A stretch of 63,574 bases of DNA from a virus, in the IMG/VR virus record IMGVR_UViG_3300048672_000387, positions 1-63,574 of that record; one strand, 5' to 3'. Under the pieces are notes generated by a model. That model did no database searches and was not told the origin of the DNA. It saw only the letters and a list, made by a program, of their open reading frames with translations. Position 1 is the stretch's first letter. Every line of letters begins with the position of its first letter. This document shows positions 1 to 11,300 of this stretch, one piece after another. The position numbers and the translations under genes were made by a program.

Positions 1-1
1 T

Positions 2-337
2 GAAGTAATTGTATATTTAGGATTAGCAATGCAGCCTCCTCCTGGATATATGATTAGATTTAGCCCTAGAAGTTCATTTACTGGATTTGATTGGGTATTG
101 AATAATGCACCAACCCTAGGAGATGCTGATTTTTTAGACGAGTATAGGTTAAGATTTAGAGCTATACCTAATGATATAGATAATTATGATTTAAAATATC
201 CACCATTTCCATATAAAATTGGTGATAGAGTTGCTCAAATGTGGGTTGAACCTATTTTAAAACTTAATTTTATTGAAAAAGAATTAGTTAATAAAACTGA
301 TAGAAAAGGTGGATTTGGTAGTACTAATAAAAAATAA
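2..337 (+). CDS. dut: dUTPase, 5' end cut off by window start
   Basis: The frame is open back to the first bases of the window, so the true start lies upstream. The visible part carries trimeric dUTPase motifs: AMQPPPGYMIRFSPRSS at the start (motif 1, the PRSS pocket), GDRVAQMWVEP (motif 4) and a C-terminal DRKGGFGST (motif 5, the flexible nucleotide-closing arm). The enzyme hydrolyses dUTP to dUMP and pyrophosphate, keeping uracil out of phage DNA and feeding dTMP synthesis. It is followed after 3 bases by the next plus-strand gene, suggesting an operon of nucleotide-metabolism or early genes. The central substrate-binding motif is not cleanly recognisable, but the ends are diagnostic. Confidence 0.9.
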   Translation, partial: EVIVYLGLAMQPPPGYMIRFSPRSSFTGFDWVLNNAPTLGDADFLDEYRLRFRAIPNDIDNYDLKYPPFPYKIGDRVAQMWVEPILKLNFIEKELVNKTDRKGGFGSTNKK

Positions 338-340
338 AAT

Positions 341-607
341 ATGTTTATACATCAAAAATCAAGTGAAGAACAGCTAAAAGATTTAGCTAATTCTATAGAT
401 AAATTTAATAAACAAAAAGATATGACAGATTTAAATAAAAAATTAATTCAAGCTAGAATAGATGAATTAAAAACACAATTAACAGGTAAATTGTTATTAG
501 ATGGTGAATTACAAGATGAGATTTACAAATTAAAATTACAATTAAATCCTGAAATAGCTAATAATCCTAATTTAGATACAGACGAATGTTTATATTGTGG
601 AAGTTAA
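341..607 (+). CDS. small coiled-coil protein
   Basis: Unrecognised 88-aa protein. Residues 8-70 are rich in Lys, Glu, Leu and Ile with heptad-like spacing, so a coiled coil is likely. The last residues contain a CLYC pair that could bind metal or form a disulfide. It starts 3 bases after the dUTPase stop, and its last 22 bases overlap the next gene in another frame, so the three genes are probably co-transcribed. No function is assigned. Confidence 0.6.
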   Translation: MFIHQKSSEEQLKDLANSIDKFNKQKDMTDLNKKLIQARIDELKTQLTGKLLLDGELQDEIYKLKLQLNPEIANNPNLDTDECLYCGS

Positions 608-819
608 GAGAATGTTATAAATGTAAATGGAGTTATCCATTATTTATGTTTAAGAAATCTGAAACTCCACCAATAAAACATTTAAAAGGTAGATGTTATG
701 GATGTAAAATTTGTATGTTTAAAAAATCTAAATATAAAGTTATTAGAAGACAAGATAATGGAACTTATAAAGTTTTACAATTAACATTAAAAGAAAGAAT
801 AAAAGAATTATTCAATTAA
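586..819 (+). CDS. small zinc-ribbon protein
   Basis: A 77-aa protein with two CxxC knuckles, CYKC near residue 10 and CYGC near residue 37, followed by a basic stretch and a short helical C terminus. This looks like a zinc ribbon of the small nucleic-acid-binding type common in large phages. The ATG at 586 lies inside the previous gene. A TTG at 595 is a possible alternative start, but any later start would lose the first CxxC. It is the last plus-strand gene before the convergent terminator. Confidence 0.6.
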   Translation: MFILWKLRECYKCKWSYPLFMFKKSETPPIKHLKGRCYGCKICMFKKSKYKVIRRQDNGTYKVLQLTLKERIKELFN

Positions 820-824
820 AATAT

Positions 825-886
825 AGTGTTACCATAAAGCACTTTAACATAAATGGTGGAAGGTCTCTATAATGTCAGGGAACACT
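825..886 (+). other. candidate folded RNA in 3' UTR
   Basis: Between the last plus-strand gene and the terminator, AGTGTT (825-830) can pair with AACACT (881-886). It encloses a second helix, ACCAT (831-835) with ATGGT (853-857), which itself caps AAAG/CTTT. This is a small branched structure found by eye. It could be a 3' UTR stabiliser; no known family is recognised. Confidence 0.3.
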
Positions 887-918
887 TGTAAGTTGCAATG
901 ATAAAACTTTCAAAATAT

Positions 919-950
919 AATAGAAGGAGATAACCTCCTTCTATTTTTTT
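919..950. terminator. bidirectional terminator between convergent genes
   Basis: Perfect 11-bp stem AATAGAAGGAG (919-929) / CTCCTTCTATT (935-945) with a 5-nt loop, followed by a run of T on the plus strand and an AT-rich tract on the other side. It sits between the plus-strand gene ending at 819 and the minus-strand gene ending at 950, so it can serve both. Confidence 0.85.
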
Positions 951-3900
951 TATTTTGTATTATCAAAATTCCAATTAAATTCATCTGTAGAAAATATATT
1001 AAATCCTACATTATTTCCAGATTTTACATTATTTAAAGCTTTATCAACATCGTATATAGTTGAAAAAGGAGGAAGAATTTTTGCTAATTCATTACTTCCT
1101 TTATATCTACCTTGTTTTGTTTTATCTCCCGTTACTACACTAGTTAAAAATTCTCCTAATGCTTTAGATATTTTCATTAATTTAGCAACTGAAACACTTG
1201 AATATTGAAAATTTTCTAACATATCTAATGGATTCATCCCATCTGAAAGATCTTTAAATATTTTAAACCAACTTTGTGCTAAATACTGTTCTTCTTCATC
1301 ATCATCAAAAGCTAAATTAGTTAAAATCATGCCCATTACAGAAATAAATATTGTTACATAAGAAGATATTAAATCTTCTTTTTGTTTAGAAGATAGTTTT
1401 TCAAAATCATATCTACCGGCTCCAATACCAATTACGTTTTTTAAATGCCCAAACATTAATCTCATTTTACCTTCTATTACTTCTGGTTTCCAAGAGTAAA
1501 TAGATATGCCATCTTTATCTTTACCTATTTCTTGAAATTTACCTAAAGAAGTTGATAATTGTTTACTTTGACCTAAATTCATTAATTGTTGAGGTACAAA
1601 TCTTTTAAATTGCATCATCATTCTACCCCAAGCATATAATTCAATAGCTGCTTTTTCATCATCTCTATAATTTCCATGAATTACAGAACTTATTTTTTTA
1701 TATTTATTTAATTCTTCATAAGTAATTCCTTCAATAATAGACCCATCTTCTCTTTTACCTCTTATTCCACCTTTCCATTCTAAATTATTATTTTCTATTT
1801 CATAACTATCGTAAATAGATTTTCCAGTTTTTTCATTTTTTTTATGTAATAAAATAGCTGTAAAAATAGATCCTGTCCCCCAATCTTCAAATACCGAATG
1901 AAAAACATATAACATATCTTTAGAAACTATGCTATTTTTTTGAGATAAAATATCTTGCCTTTTAACTTTAAAATCAAAAGCATCAGGTAAATAATTATAT
2001 TTTTTTAACAAAAGATGTAATTTATTATCTTTTATTTCTTCTCCAGTAGCATAAGATTTAAGAAAAGCGGTTTGATATTCTAACCAAATTTTATTAGCTT
2101 GCATTAAATTTTCTGTTGTATAATCTAAATCTTCTTCTGGAACTCCATATCGTTTAGCAATTGTTTTAATAATTCTATTTTTATTATTTTGCATTAATGT
2201 ATAAACACCATTTTTTAAACCTGCAAAAGGTTTTAACCACATAGTTCCAGCTGTAACAAATCCTTTTATAAAATCAATTACATTATCTACATCTATTTCA
2301 GAAATTTTATTATTTGAAATCGCTCTTAATCCTTTTTTAGTAAAAGAAGTAGATTTTTTCATTTGAGTTATTTCTATAACTAATCTATCATCTAAAAATT
2401 CTGCATTTTTAAATTTACCTTGTTCAGTAAATTGAGAAGATATTCCATTGCCTAACATTTGTATAGAATCTAAATGTTTTTTTCTTAATAAATTTTTAAC
2501 AAATTGTTTATAAGCTATTTCTGCATTAAATGTATGCATTTGAGAACCTATAATAACATCAGAACCCATGTGTTTAAAAGGTAAAACTTCAGTACCATTT
2601 TTAGCATAAAATTCACTTCTTAAAAAATTATTTTTAAATTTATTGTATTCCCATAAAGCTACATTTTTAGAAAGTCCTTCTTTATCTATAAACTCTCCTA
2701 AATCTAAATATACTCTAGGCATGAAATCTTTTGGTAAAGAAATAGGTTGATTGTTAAATGAAGCATTTGTAACAGGTCTTCCATAAACGTCTATTGAAAC
2801 AACACTATTAGCAACTTCTCCATATAATTTTTCTAAACTTTCTGAAAAAAATTTGACGTACTTTTTTTGAGTATCAGTTAAAGTTTTCCATTTTTCTTTA
2901 TCTAATTCTTCGTTTATTCTATAATACCCTTTATTAGAAGTAGTATTTCTTTCTACCCACATAAAATCGTATAATCCAGTTTGATCTTTAGATTTATATT
3001 TTAACCCTATATTTTTATAATTACCATTAAATTCTTTAAGTAATTGTTTTTGTAAATTATCAAATTCTTCAAATAAAACATCTTCTTCTGTTTTCATTGT
3101 AAATTTAGCTTTATCTAATAAAGTTTTAAATGTTGAAAGAATTGGATCTGAAACTGAAGATAAATTACCAAAATGTCTTTTAAACCAACTAATAGGCCCT
3201 TCTTCAGAAATTAAAGAAACCGGTAATGCAGAACTATATTCTAATCTTTTAGAAGTAGCTTCTCTAAGTTTCCATTTTAAAATACCTTTAGTTTTTTCAT
3301 TTTTTTCTACTTTAATTTGATTATTTAAAATCACTATTTCTTCATCTAATTTTTTTAAAGTATTTTCTTTATTTTCAATAATTTTTTCATCTTGTACAAT
3401 TTGTACACCGTATTCAAAATAATCAAATAAATTTCTATCATTTAATTCTTTATATAAAACAGGATCTGTTTTACTAAAATGCTCTTCTAACATTTTTAAA
3501 TAAGAAGGTAAATGAATATCGTAAGTAGTAACAAGAGTATTTTTATTTAAATGTTCAATAGATAATTTTCTAAATTTAACTTCTGGATTTTTAAATTTAA
3601 TCATTAAAGCTCTTAACACTACTTCTAATCTAGCTTTATCTAATTTACTATCTTTAATATCTTCTATTTGATTTCCAAATTCTCCTAATAATGAAGTAGT
3701 TAAAGAATCATTTAATAAATTACCTGTTTTCCAATCTTTAATAGAAATTGTACCGTCAGTATGTTCAACTAACCCATCTATTGTAGTACCAATACCTAAT
3801 TGTTCTAAAACATAAGGTAATTCTGATAAAATTTTATCTTGTTGATCTTTTGTAAAAGTTTTATCTAATACATTAATTCCAACAATATTCATTATTTTTT

Positions 3901-5350
3901 CTATATTATTTTCAATCCAATTTAATTTAACTAAATTAATTGCAGATGATTCTGTATCTCCAGCAGCTAAAGCTTCAATTTTAGCGTTAATGTCAGCAGT
4001 ACTTACACCAAGTTTTATTTTAATTGCTTTTTCTATTAAAGCATGTGCTATTATACCATAATTTTTAGCAGTATTAAAATCTAATTTAATTTCATTTGTT
4101 AATTCTTCTAATGTAATTTTTGTACCATCAGGTTTTAATCCATAAACTATTCCATTTTCAGTTTCTTGAGGTAATTTAGAAAATCTTTTTTCAGCATATT
4201 CTTTTTGCCAATTTTGACTTTTACTTTTACTAAAAGTATTTCTAACCCATTCTGTTAAACGAATATATGTTTTATTATTTTTATCTTGATAAGTGGCTCC
4301 TTCAACTCTCCATTGTCCATCTTTAGCTTGTTGTTCAATATTGTCTATAATACTGTAAGTTGGTTTAAACAAAAACTCTACTGGAAGTATTACATTTTCA
4401 GTATTAATTATTTGAGCTAAAGTATCTAATGACATTTTAGGAGATAAATTTTCAAATTGAATATTATTTTTACTTTGAAATATAGAATTAAAAAATTTAC
4501 TTAGTTCTTTATATAAAGTTTTTAATAAAGAAGTTGTTTCTTCTATATTTTTTTTTGAATTATTAAATTCTTTATTTAAAATTTGAGCTAATTTTTGGGT
4601 TACTAATTCTTTTTCTTTATCTTTTACAGTAAAACCTACATATCTAGTAATAATACTTGTTTTTAATTTTGTATCTAACATAGCTTCAGCTAACAAATTA
4701 TCAAAAAGTTCTTTATTATTAGTAGAAAGATATTGAATAAAAGGGTGTAAAAATTCTTCTATCATTGTTTCAGAATTTACTTTTCCTTTTATAAAATAAA
4801 CAGTATCATTTAATATAAAACTATTTGCATTTTGTCCTTTTTCTCCTACTAACTCTACAGCCTGTTCTACAGAAATTGTTTTGTATTTAATAGATGGAAA
4901 TTTAGATTGTATTTTTTTTAAAATATATTCATCAAATTTTTCTATTTTTAAAGTATCTTTTTTTAATATATCCACTTTAAAAGTATTACTATCAATAGGT
5001 TTTAATTGAGCAATTAAAGTTTTATATTTATTATTAATTGCATTAATTAATTTATATATTTCAGTAGGTTCAATTGATTTATTTATAAAAGGGTATTCTT
5101 TTAACAAATCTTGATATTCTTTGTTAAAAGAAGGTATGTCTTTATTTAAACTAAAAGTAGGTTTAATATAATTTATATTGCCTAATATTTCATTTGCTTC
5201 AATTATTGAAGGTATAGTTGGCTCATTAGTAATTTTATTATTTAAAATATTTTTATTTTTTAAATACCAAGCACTATAAGCACCTGCTTCTCCAAATTGA
5301 GAAACAAGTGCTTTATATTCTTGTGATGATTTATTAGGGCAAAAACTCAT
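950..5350 (-). CDS. large virion-associated protein with RecB-like PD-(D/E)XK nuclease core
   Basis: 1466 aa. The opening MSFCPNKSSQEYK and the position next to the polymerase giant fit the very large crAss-like phage proteins thought to be packaged and ejected. Around residues 433-545 there is a RecB/Cas4-type nuclease signature: GIIAHALIEKA (the G-x3-H-x2-E element), then DGLVEH and IKDWKTG, giving the D...DxK catalytic pattern. Near residue 200, EEFLHP resembles a degenerate zincin helix. A hydrophobic segment followed by an acidic DDDEEE cluster lies near 1340. The middle is mostly helical and charged. It starts 1 base after the stop of the 4265-aa gene, so the two are translationally linked. 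A role in processing host or phage DNA at entry is inference. Confidence 0.7.
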   Translation of the reverse strand: MSFCPNKSSQEYKALVSQFGEAGAYSAWYLKNKNILNNKITNEPTIPSIIEANEILGNINYIKPTFSLNKDIPSFNKEYQDLLKEYPFINKSIEPTEIYKLINAINNKYKTLIAQLKPIDSNTFKVDILKKDTLKIEKFDEYILKKIQSKFPSIKYKTISVEQAVELVGEKGQNANSFILNDTVYFIKGKVNSETMIEEFLHPFIQYLSTNNKELFDNLLAEAMLDTKLKTSIITRYVGFTVKDKEKELVTQKLAQILNKEFNNSKKNIEETTSLLKTLYKELSKFFNSIFQSKNNIQFENLSPKMSLDTLAQIINTENVILPVEFLFKPTYSIIDNIEQQAKDGQWRVEGATYQDKNNKTYIRLTEWVRNTFSKSKSQNWQKEYAEKRFSKLPQETENGIVYGLKPDGTKITLEELTNEIKLDFNTAKNYGIIAHALIEKAIKIKLGVSTADINAKIEALAAGDTESSAINLVKLNWIENNIEKIMNIVGINVLDKTFTKDQQDKILSELPYVLEQLGIGTTIDGLVEHTDGTISIKDWKTGNLLNDSLTTSLLGEFGNQIEDIKDSKLDKARLEVVLRALMIKFKNPEVKFRKLSIEHLNKNTLVTTYDIHLPSYLKMLEEHFSKTDPVLYKELNDRNLFDYFEYGVQIVQDEKIIENKENTLKKLDEEIVILNNQIKVEKNEKTKGILKWKLREATSKRLEYSSALPVSLISEEGPISWFKRHFGNLSSVSDPILSTFKTLLDKAKFTMKTEEDVLFEEFDNLQKQLLKEFNGNYKNIGLKYKSKDQTGLYDFMWVERNTTSNKGYYRINEELDKEKWKTLTDTQKKYVKFFSESLEKLYGEVANSVVSIDVYGRPVTNASFNNQPISLPKDFMPRVYLDLGEFIDKEGLSKNVALWEYNKFKNNFLRSEFYAKNGTEVLPFKHMGSDVIIGSQMHTFNAEIAYKQFVKNLLRKKHLDSIQMLGNGISSQFTEQGKFKNAEFLDDRLVIEITQMKKSTSFTKKGLRAISNNKISEIDVDNVIDFIKGFVTAGTMWLKPFAGLKNGVYTLMQNNKNRIIKTIAKRYGVPEEDLDYTTENLMQANKIWLEYQTAFLKSYATGEEIKDNKLHLLLKKYNYLPDAFDFKVKRQDILSQKNSIVSKDMLYVFHSVFEDWGTGSIFTAILLHKKNEKTGKSIYDSYEIENNNLEWKGGIRGKREDGSIIEGITYEELNKYKKISSVIHGNYRDDEKAAIELYAWGRMMMQFKRFVPQQLMNLGQSKQLSTSLGKFQEIGKDKDGISIYSWKPEVIEGKMRLMFGHLKNVIGIGAGRYDFEKLSSKQKEDLISSYVTIFISVMGMILTNLAFDDDEEEQYLAQSWFKIFKDLSDGMNPLDMLENFQYSSVSVAKLMKISKALGEFLTSVVTGDKTKQGRYKGSNELAKILPPFSTIYDVDKALNNVKSGNNVGFNIFSTDEFNWNFDNTK

Positions 5351-5351
5351 A

Positions 5352-8300
5352 TTAACAATTATTTTTTATTTTATGTAAAGCTATTTCTGATATAAATCCT
5401 TCAGCTATTAATTTTTTAAATTCTTGTGAATTTACAATTTCTGCTTCAGAAACAATAGTATTTACAAAAGTAGGTGAAGTTAAAGTATAATCAAAAGTTT
5501 TATTTTTATTTTCTTCTACACTTTCTATTTGATATTCTATCATATTCATTCTAGTAATGTCAGAATAATTTAATAATCTAATTTTAGAACCTATTTGATA
5601 TTTATATTCACTTGTAAAAGATTGTTCTTTATTGTTACTAACTTTAACAGTTCTTACATTAGAGTCAAAAGCTATATTAACATTATATTTTCCTATTAAA
5701 TTAATACTACTAAATTGATAGCCTTTAATTTTAGTAAAATCTCCAACATTTGCATATTTCCATTCAGTATTAGTAGAATCTTCTAATTTAACATATAGTG
5801 TATCACCAATAGTATAAAACATTTCAGGTTCTGAAAATTTTTCTTTATTTAATAATATTCCAGAAAAATTAGTAGCTTTTGAATATTGTTCTTTATTTAA
5901 ATATTTTACATATTTTTTAGCGTTATTCATAGCAAATTGTAACACAAAATTAGATTTTACTTGATCTAATAAAGTTTTAAATTCATTTGGAATAGAAGAT
6001 AATTTAATAAAATAACTATTATATTTTTCCATTAAAGGTTCGTACATTTCATTAGGTATTATTAAAGAATAAGAACTATTTCCAAATCTAAGTCCTTGAT
6101 TTATAACAGCATATTTAATAAATTCATATTGTAATTTAGTATATTGTCCATTTTCTTTCAAAGACATAAAATCTAATTGTAATTTTAAAAGATCTGCTTG
6201 ATCTATATTTTTAGCCACATCAAATGAAAAAGTTTTAGTTTTTTTATTTAAATATAAATTATTTAAAAATTTATTGTTAGGATTAGCTTTTCTAAGTGCA
6301 AAAATTTCTTCCGTAAATCTTCTGTTAAAAGCATCTGTTCCTGTATATGTTTTTCCATTAGAACTAACATATTCAGGTTCGTCTAAAGTTGAATTATTAA
6401 TTTCATACCCTTCTTTAGTAGTATAAGACATACCTGAAAGTAAATATTGTAACAAAGATTCTCTCAAATTACTTTCAGCTTCTAATTCTTTATTTCCTAA
6501 TTTAAAAATATTTAAACTATTAATTTCTTTAGAAAATTCTTGCAAAACAGGATTGTGAATATAAAATAATCTTTCCATTTTACTTTTAAGAGTTTTAAGA
6601 ACATTAAAAGCTTTATTTATATGAGGAAGCATTATAGGATCAACATTTTCAAAAACATTTTCAGTTTTATCTACAGTATTTTCATCTATTTTATCAGTTT
6701 TTAATTTAATAGCATCAATTGTTTCTATTACATTTTCTAATTTATCAAAAGTAATATCAAATCCTTTCAAAATAGAATAGGCTGTTTTACCCTTACCTAT
6801 ATTAGAAGCTATCATTTCTCCTTTTCTAATTGTATCTGTTAAAACTTTTAATTGAAGAATTAAATCTTCATAATTCATTTCTTCTAAAGGTTTGTTATAA
6901 ATGTTTTCTAAAAGTTCATTAGTTATTTTTAAATTTTCAATATCTAAATTAATTTTAACTTTATCTTCTTCAGTTACATCTTCTACGTTTTTATTTAAAA
7001 GTTTATAAACATTTTCTATATACATAGTTCTAGCTTTTTTATACCCTCTATTAAAACTGGTTTCAGTATTAAGTAAGTTAATAATAGGCTGTTTCATTAA
7101 CAAAACAATATCATTTAAAGGAATACCCATTGCAATCATAGATACAGCTACATTACCTGTATTGTTAGTAAATCCTATAATAGATAAAATTTGTTCTTTA
7201 ACATTATCAATAGCTGCATTTACTAACGAATCTATACTTTCAGTTATTGTAGGTTTTGATTTAATGGCATTGCCTTTATCATCATAATTAACTATAATAT
7301 CATCTATATTTTCATAATAATCAAATCCTTTATATGTTTTACCGTTTATTTCTATATGGTAAGCTTCTTTTAGTTCTGGATATTTATTATCAACAGTAGA
7401 TTGAAAGTAATAAGCTATAACTTTAGCCATATCAGCAAAAACACCAGTTAAAGCTGTTCCACTAAAATTATCTTTATGCATGAGCATTTGTTCTTCTAAA
7501 TTATATAGATCTCTTTCTTTAAAAATATATTCATTTCTTTTTTTTTCCCATGCTTTAATAGCTTCGTTATAATCTTCTTTTTTGTTAAAATTTTCAAAAA
7601 AAGGTTTAGGAACATTAAATCCTTCTAATCTAGATACTAAATCAAAAGTAGATTCTGTTTCAATTCCAGTACCTTTAAATCTATCCATTGTAATAGGTGA
7701 CACCATTAATTCTTCATTTACTTTATCAGTTATAATTTTTAAAAATGAATCTACTACTACATTTTTATAATAAGATACTTTTAATTCTTTAAGAGCTTTA
7801 TATTTATTTTTATATTCTTTTAAACCTATTATATCTTTATTATTTTTAGCAGTATGTATAGAATTTAAAACATTATACATTTCTTCTTGTACTTCATTTA
7901 ACCATTCTTTACTTAATTTATTATTTTTATACCCAATCATAGAACCTTCTTCTTGAAGAATTGTTCCGTCTTGTTTGTATATAGTTTTAGAATCATGTGA
8001 ACTTCTTCTCATTACATATAATTTATCCACATCATAATCTGAACCGTGAAAAAATGTAATTGCTCCTGGGGCTATAATAACATTTTTATTACTAGGGTAA
8101 TACCCTACAACTTTAAGCGGAATAGCTGAATGGAGTTCTGTAGAGGGAATACGAAATCCTAACATAGTATCAAACATTATAGAATCTCCTATTTTAATTT
8201 TATCTTTCCAAAAATCAGGTAAAACTACTTCTGCATATCCGTCTTTATCTCTCCATTTTAAATCTTCTTTTATTAACTGCCCTTCTTTATTATAGTATTC

Positions 8301-11300
8301 TGTTGTACCAAAAGCAGATTGTAATACTAAACCTCCCCCTGGAATACGAATAGCTACAGTAGCTTTTGAAAAAAAAGAAGATAAATTTATAATCATTTTT
8401 TTAACTAAAAAAGGAGTATTTATTCCTAATTTAGAATTAGCTATAAATTCATTTTGTCTTTGATCTGTTTCAGTATTTTGTTTACTAATAGATTTTTTTC
8501 TTAAAGCATCTTGTTGTTTAATAAGTTCTTCAGTACCAGATTCATTATCTTCAATCCTATTTTGCATTTTTAATTCAGATAATAATTCATTTCTACCCAT
8601 TTCCATTAATTGAGCTTGAGCATCAAATAAATCTGCTGTAACTTCAGTATTTTTACCACTAAAATTAGCAAAATAACCTAATTGTGTAGGAAAAGCAGAT
8701 TCTTCTTTTTCTACATTATGTTCAGGATTAGATTGTATTCTATAATTTTCATTTTGTAAAGTAATTATTGAATTTTCATTAAAAATTAATTCATTGTTTT
8801 CATTAATTTTAGCAATTTGTAAAGGCTTGCCTACTTTAACTGCTGATTCAAAAACCATTTCATCTACATTATTTTCTTCTAAAATTGTTCTTATTTTAGC
8901 TAATTGAGGGAAAATTTTTATTAATTCATCTGTTAATTCAACACAAGAATATTTTACAGCTCTAGGTATTCCATTTTCATCAATTTCAAAATGAACAGGT
9001 TTAATTATACTACCTAAATTAAAAGCTTCTCCAAAACCTAATCTTAATTCTGATGCTCTTTTAGGAGTCATAAATCCTTGAGCATCTGTAATATCATAAT
9101 CTTTACCCCATATTTTTAAAAATTGTACAAAATCATTTCCTAAGACACCTTTTACATCTTCAACAACTAAAGACTTATATTTTTCAGGTAAAGCAAATTC
9201 AGAAACTACCCCTTTATATCCAGTTGCAAAAGCAATAGACATACGTTTAATAACATCAAATGAATTTTTATAAAATGCTTCATCTCCAGCAACTAATTGA
9301 TTTAATTGATGAGAATTAATATAATTATTAGCATAATATAAAGCACCTAAATTTTTTATATTTTCAGCATCCTGTTCTTCAGCAGTATCAAAACTTTTTT
9401 GTTTAAATTTATTAGCTATTGTTTTTAATTGATTAGTGTTTATATAATTTTCTATTTCTAAAATATTATTTACATTTTTATTTTTAAATAAATTTAAAAG
9501 TTCTTTAGAATATTCTTCAATAGATCTTTCTCCTTTAGGTAATAATTTTTCAAAACTGTTAAGATTTTTATATTTAATTTTTTTATAATTTCTTGATTCT
9601 TCTTGTTTTAAAATAGCAGTTATAGCTTTTTCAATTTTATCCCAATTTAAAAAATCAATTTCAGCACTAACAATATTAGGTTTATTAGAAATAGTTAAAA
9701 ATTGTTGAATGTACTTTCCATTAGATGACATTTGAGATAAAAAGAAATATTTAAAATTTCTTCTAAACCAATCTGTTTCAGATTCATTTTTATATCTAAC
9801 TCCACCTTCTTCATTTTCTTTTTTAATACCGTCAAAATTTATATATCTATATATTTTATTAATATTAGCACCATTAAAAATATTTTGTTTAAAAAAATCA
9901 GAATTTAAAAAACTAGGTTTTTTAAATAAATTTTCATCTACAAAACTTTGTAAAGTATTAATAGCTTGAGAAGCTAATGTAAATAAATAAGCAGTTTTAC
10001 CATCTATTCTTCTATAATTAGGGTTTCTTAAATCATTTTCTTCAACTATTTGAGTATCAGCTAATGTATTCATATAACCATTAAAATTTTGTAATATTTG
10101 AGATTCAAATTCTTCTATATCTCCTTCTTTAACTACAAAAGATTCAAATCCTGACATTAATGCTATAATAGCATCTTTTGTAGAAGTATCTGAAGATTTT
10201 AAAGAAACCCCAAACATTTTTTCAAAAGTTTGTTTAATAGTTTTATTTATTTCTTCAATAAAAGCAGTTGATTTTTTATCTTGATTTTTGCTTTTATCTA
10301 ATTTAGAAAGTTTATAATATAAATCTAAAATTTCTTTTTTATTTGAATTTAAATTTTCTATTAAATTGGTTATTAAATTATTTACAATAGTAACTCTTTG
10401 GATTTCTTTAGTTGCGTTTTTAAGAGTATGTCTATAATTAGTTTTTCCTCCTCCATATTCACCATACATTACTTGCTGTCTATACAAAGAAGATACTTGA
10501 GTTAATAATTCAACTAAAGTATTTTGATAACTTTTTTGTAAAAATAAAATAGACAATTGTTGTAAATCTAAATTAGAATTATTTTCTAAATTTATTATAC
10601 GATTAAAAAAAGTAGCATTGTTTTCATTTTTATTTCTTTTAATATAAGATGTTTTACCAGTATCTTCTATTTTAGATATTGTATTTTCATTTATAAATTT
10701 ATATCCTTTTATTACTTTTATTCCTTTAAAATACCCATTTATAGGATATGAATAATCTATTAAAGTATTTATATAATTTTGAATAGCATCAACATCTGAA
10801 TGTCTAGAAGATAATTTTTTAAATTTAGCAAATCTTTTATTTATTTCTTTACTTAAAGAATCAGAATCCATATTAGTATTAAGATTAGACAATGTTTCTA
10901 AACAAGTTAAATAAGCAAATCTAAAAGATACTATTTTATTTTTATTTATAATAGAAGAAAGCCCTCTTTTTACACTTTCAGATATATTAGTTTCATGATT
11001 TGTTTGTTCAGCATCGTTAATATCTTCAGTCCAATCTCCTCCTAAAATTTCAGAACCTTCAGCAGTTTCAGTATATATAACATTACCTTGAAATAAATCT
11101 TTTATCATATTATCATATATTTTTTTATTAGATAATGTAGATAATGATTTAATATTTAAAATATCTTCTTCAGTTTTATCTTTAATTTCTAAAAGTTCTT
11201 TTAAATGGTCTAAAATATCATCGTATATAATTCCATAAACATCTTCGTTTCTTTCCGGAACTTGTTCTTGCTCTAAATTTTCTTTAGAAATATCTAACAT

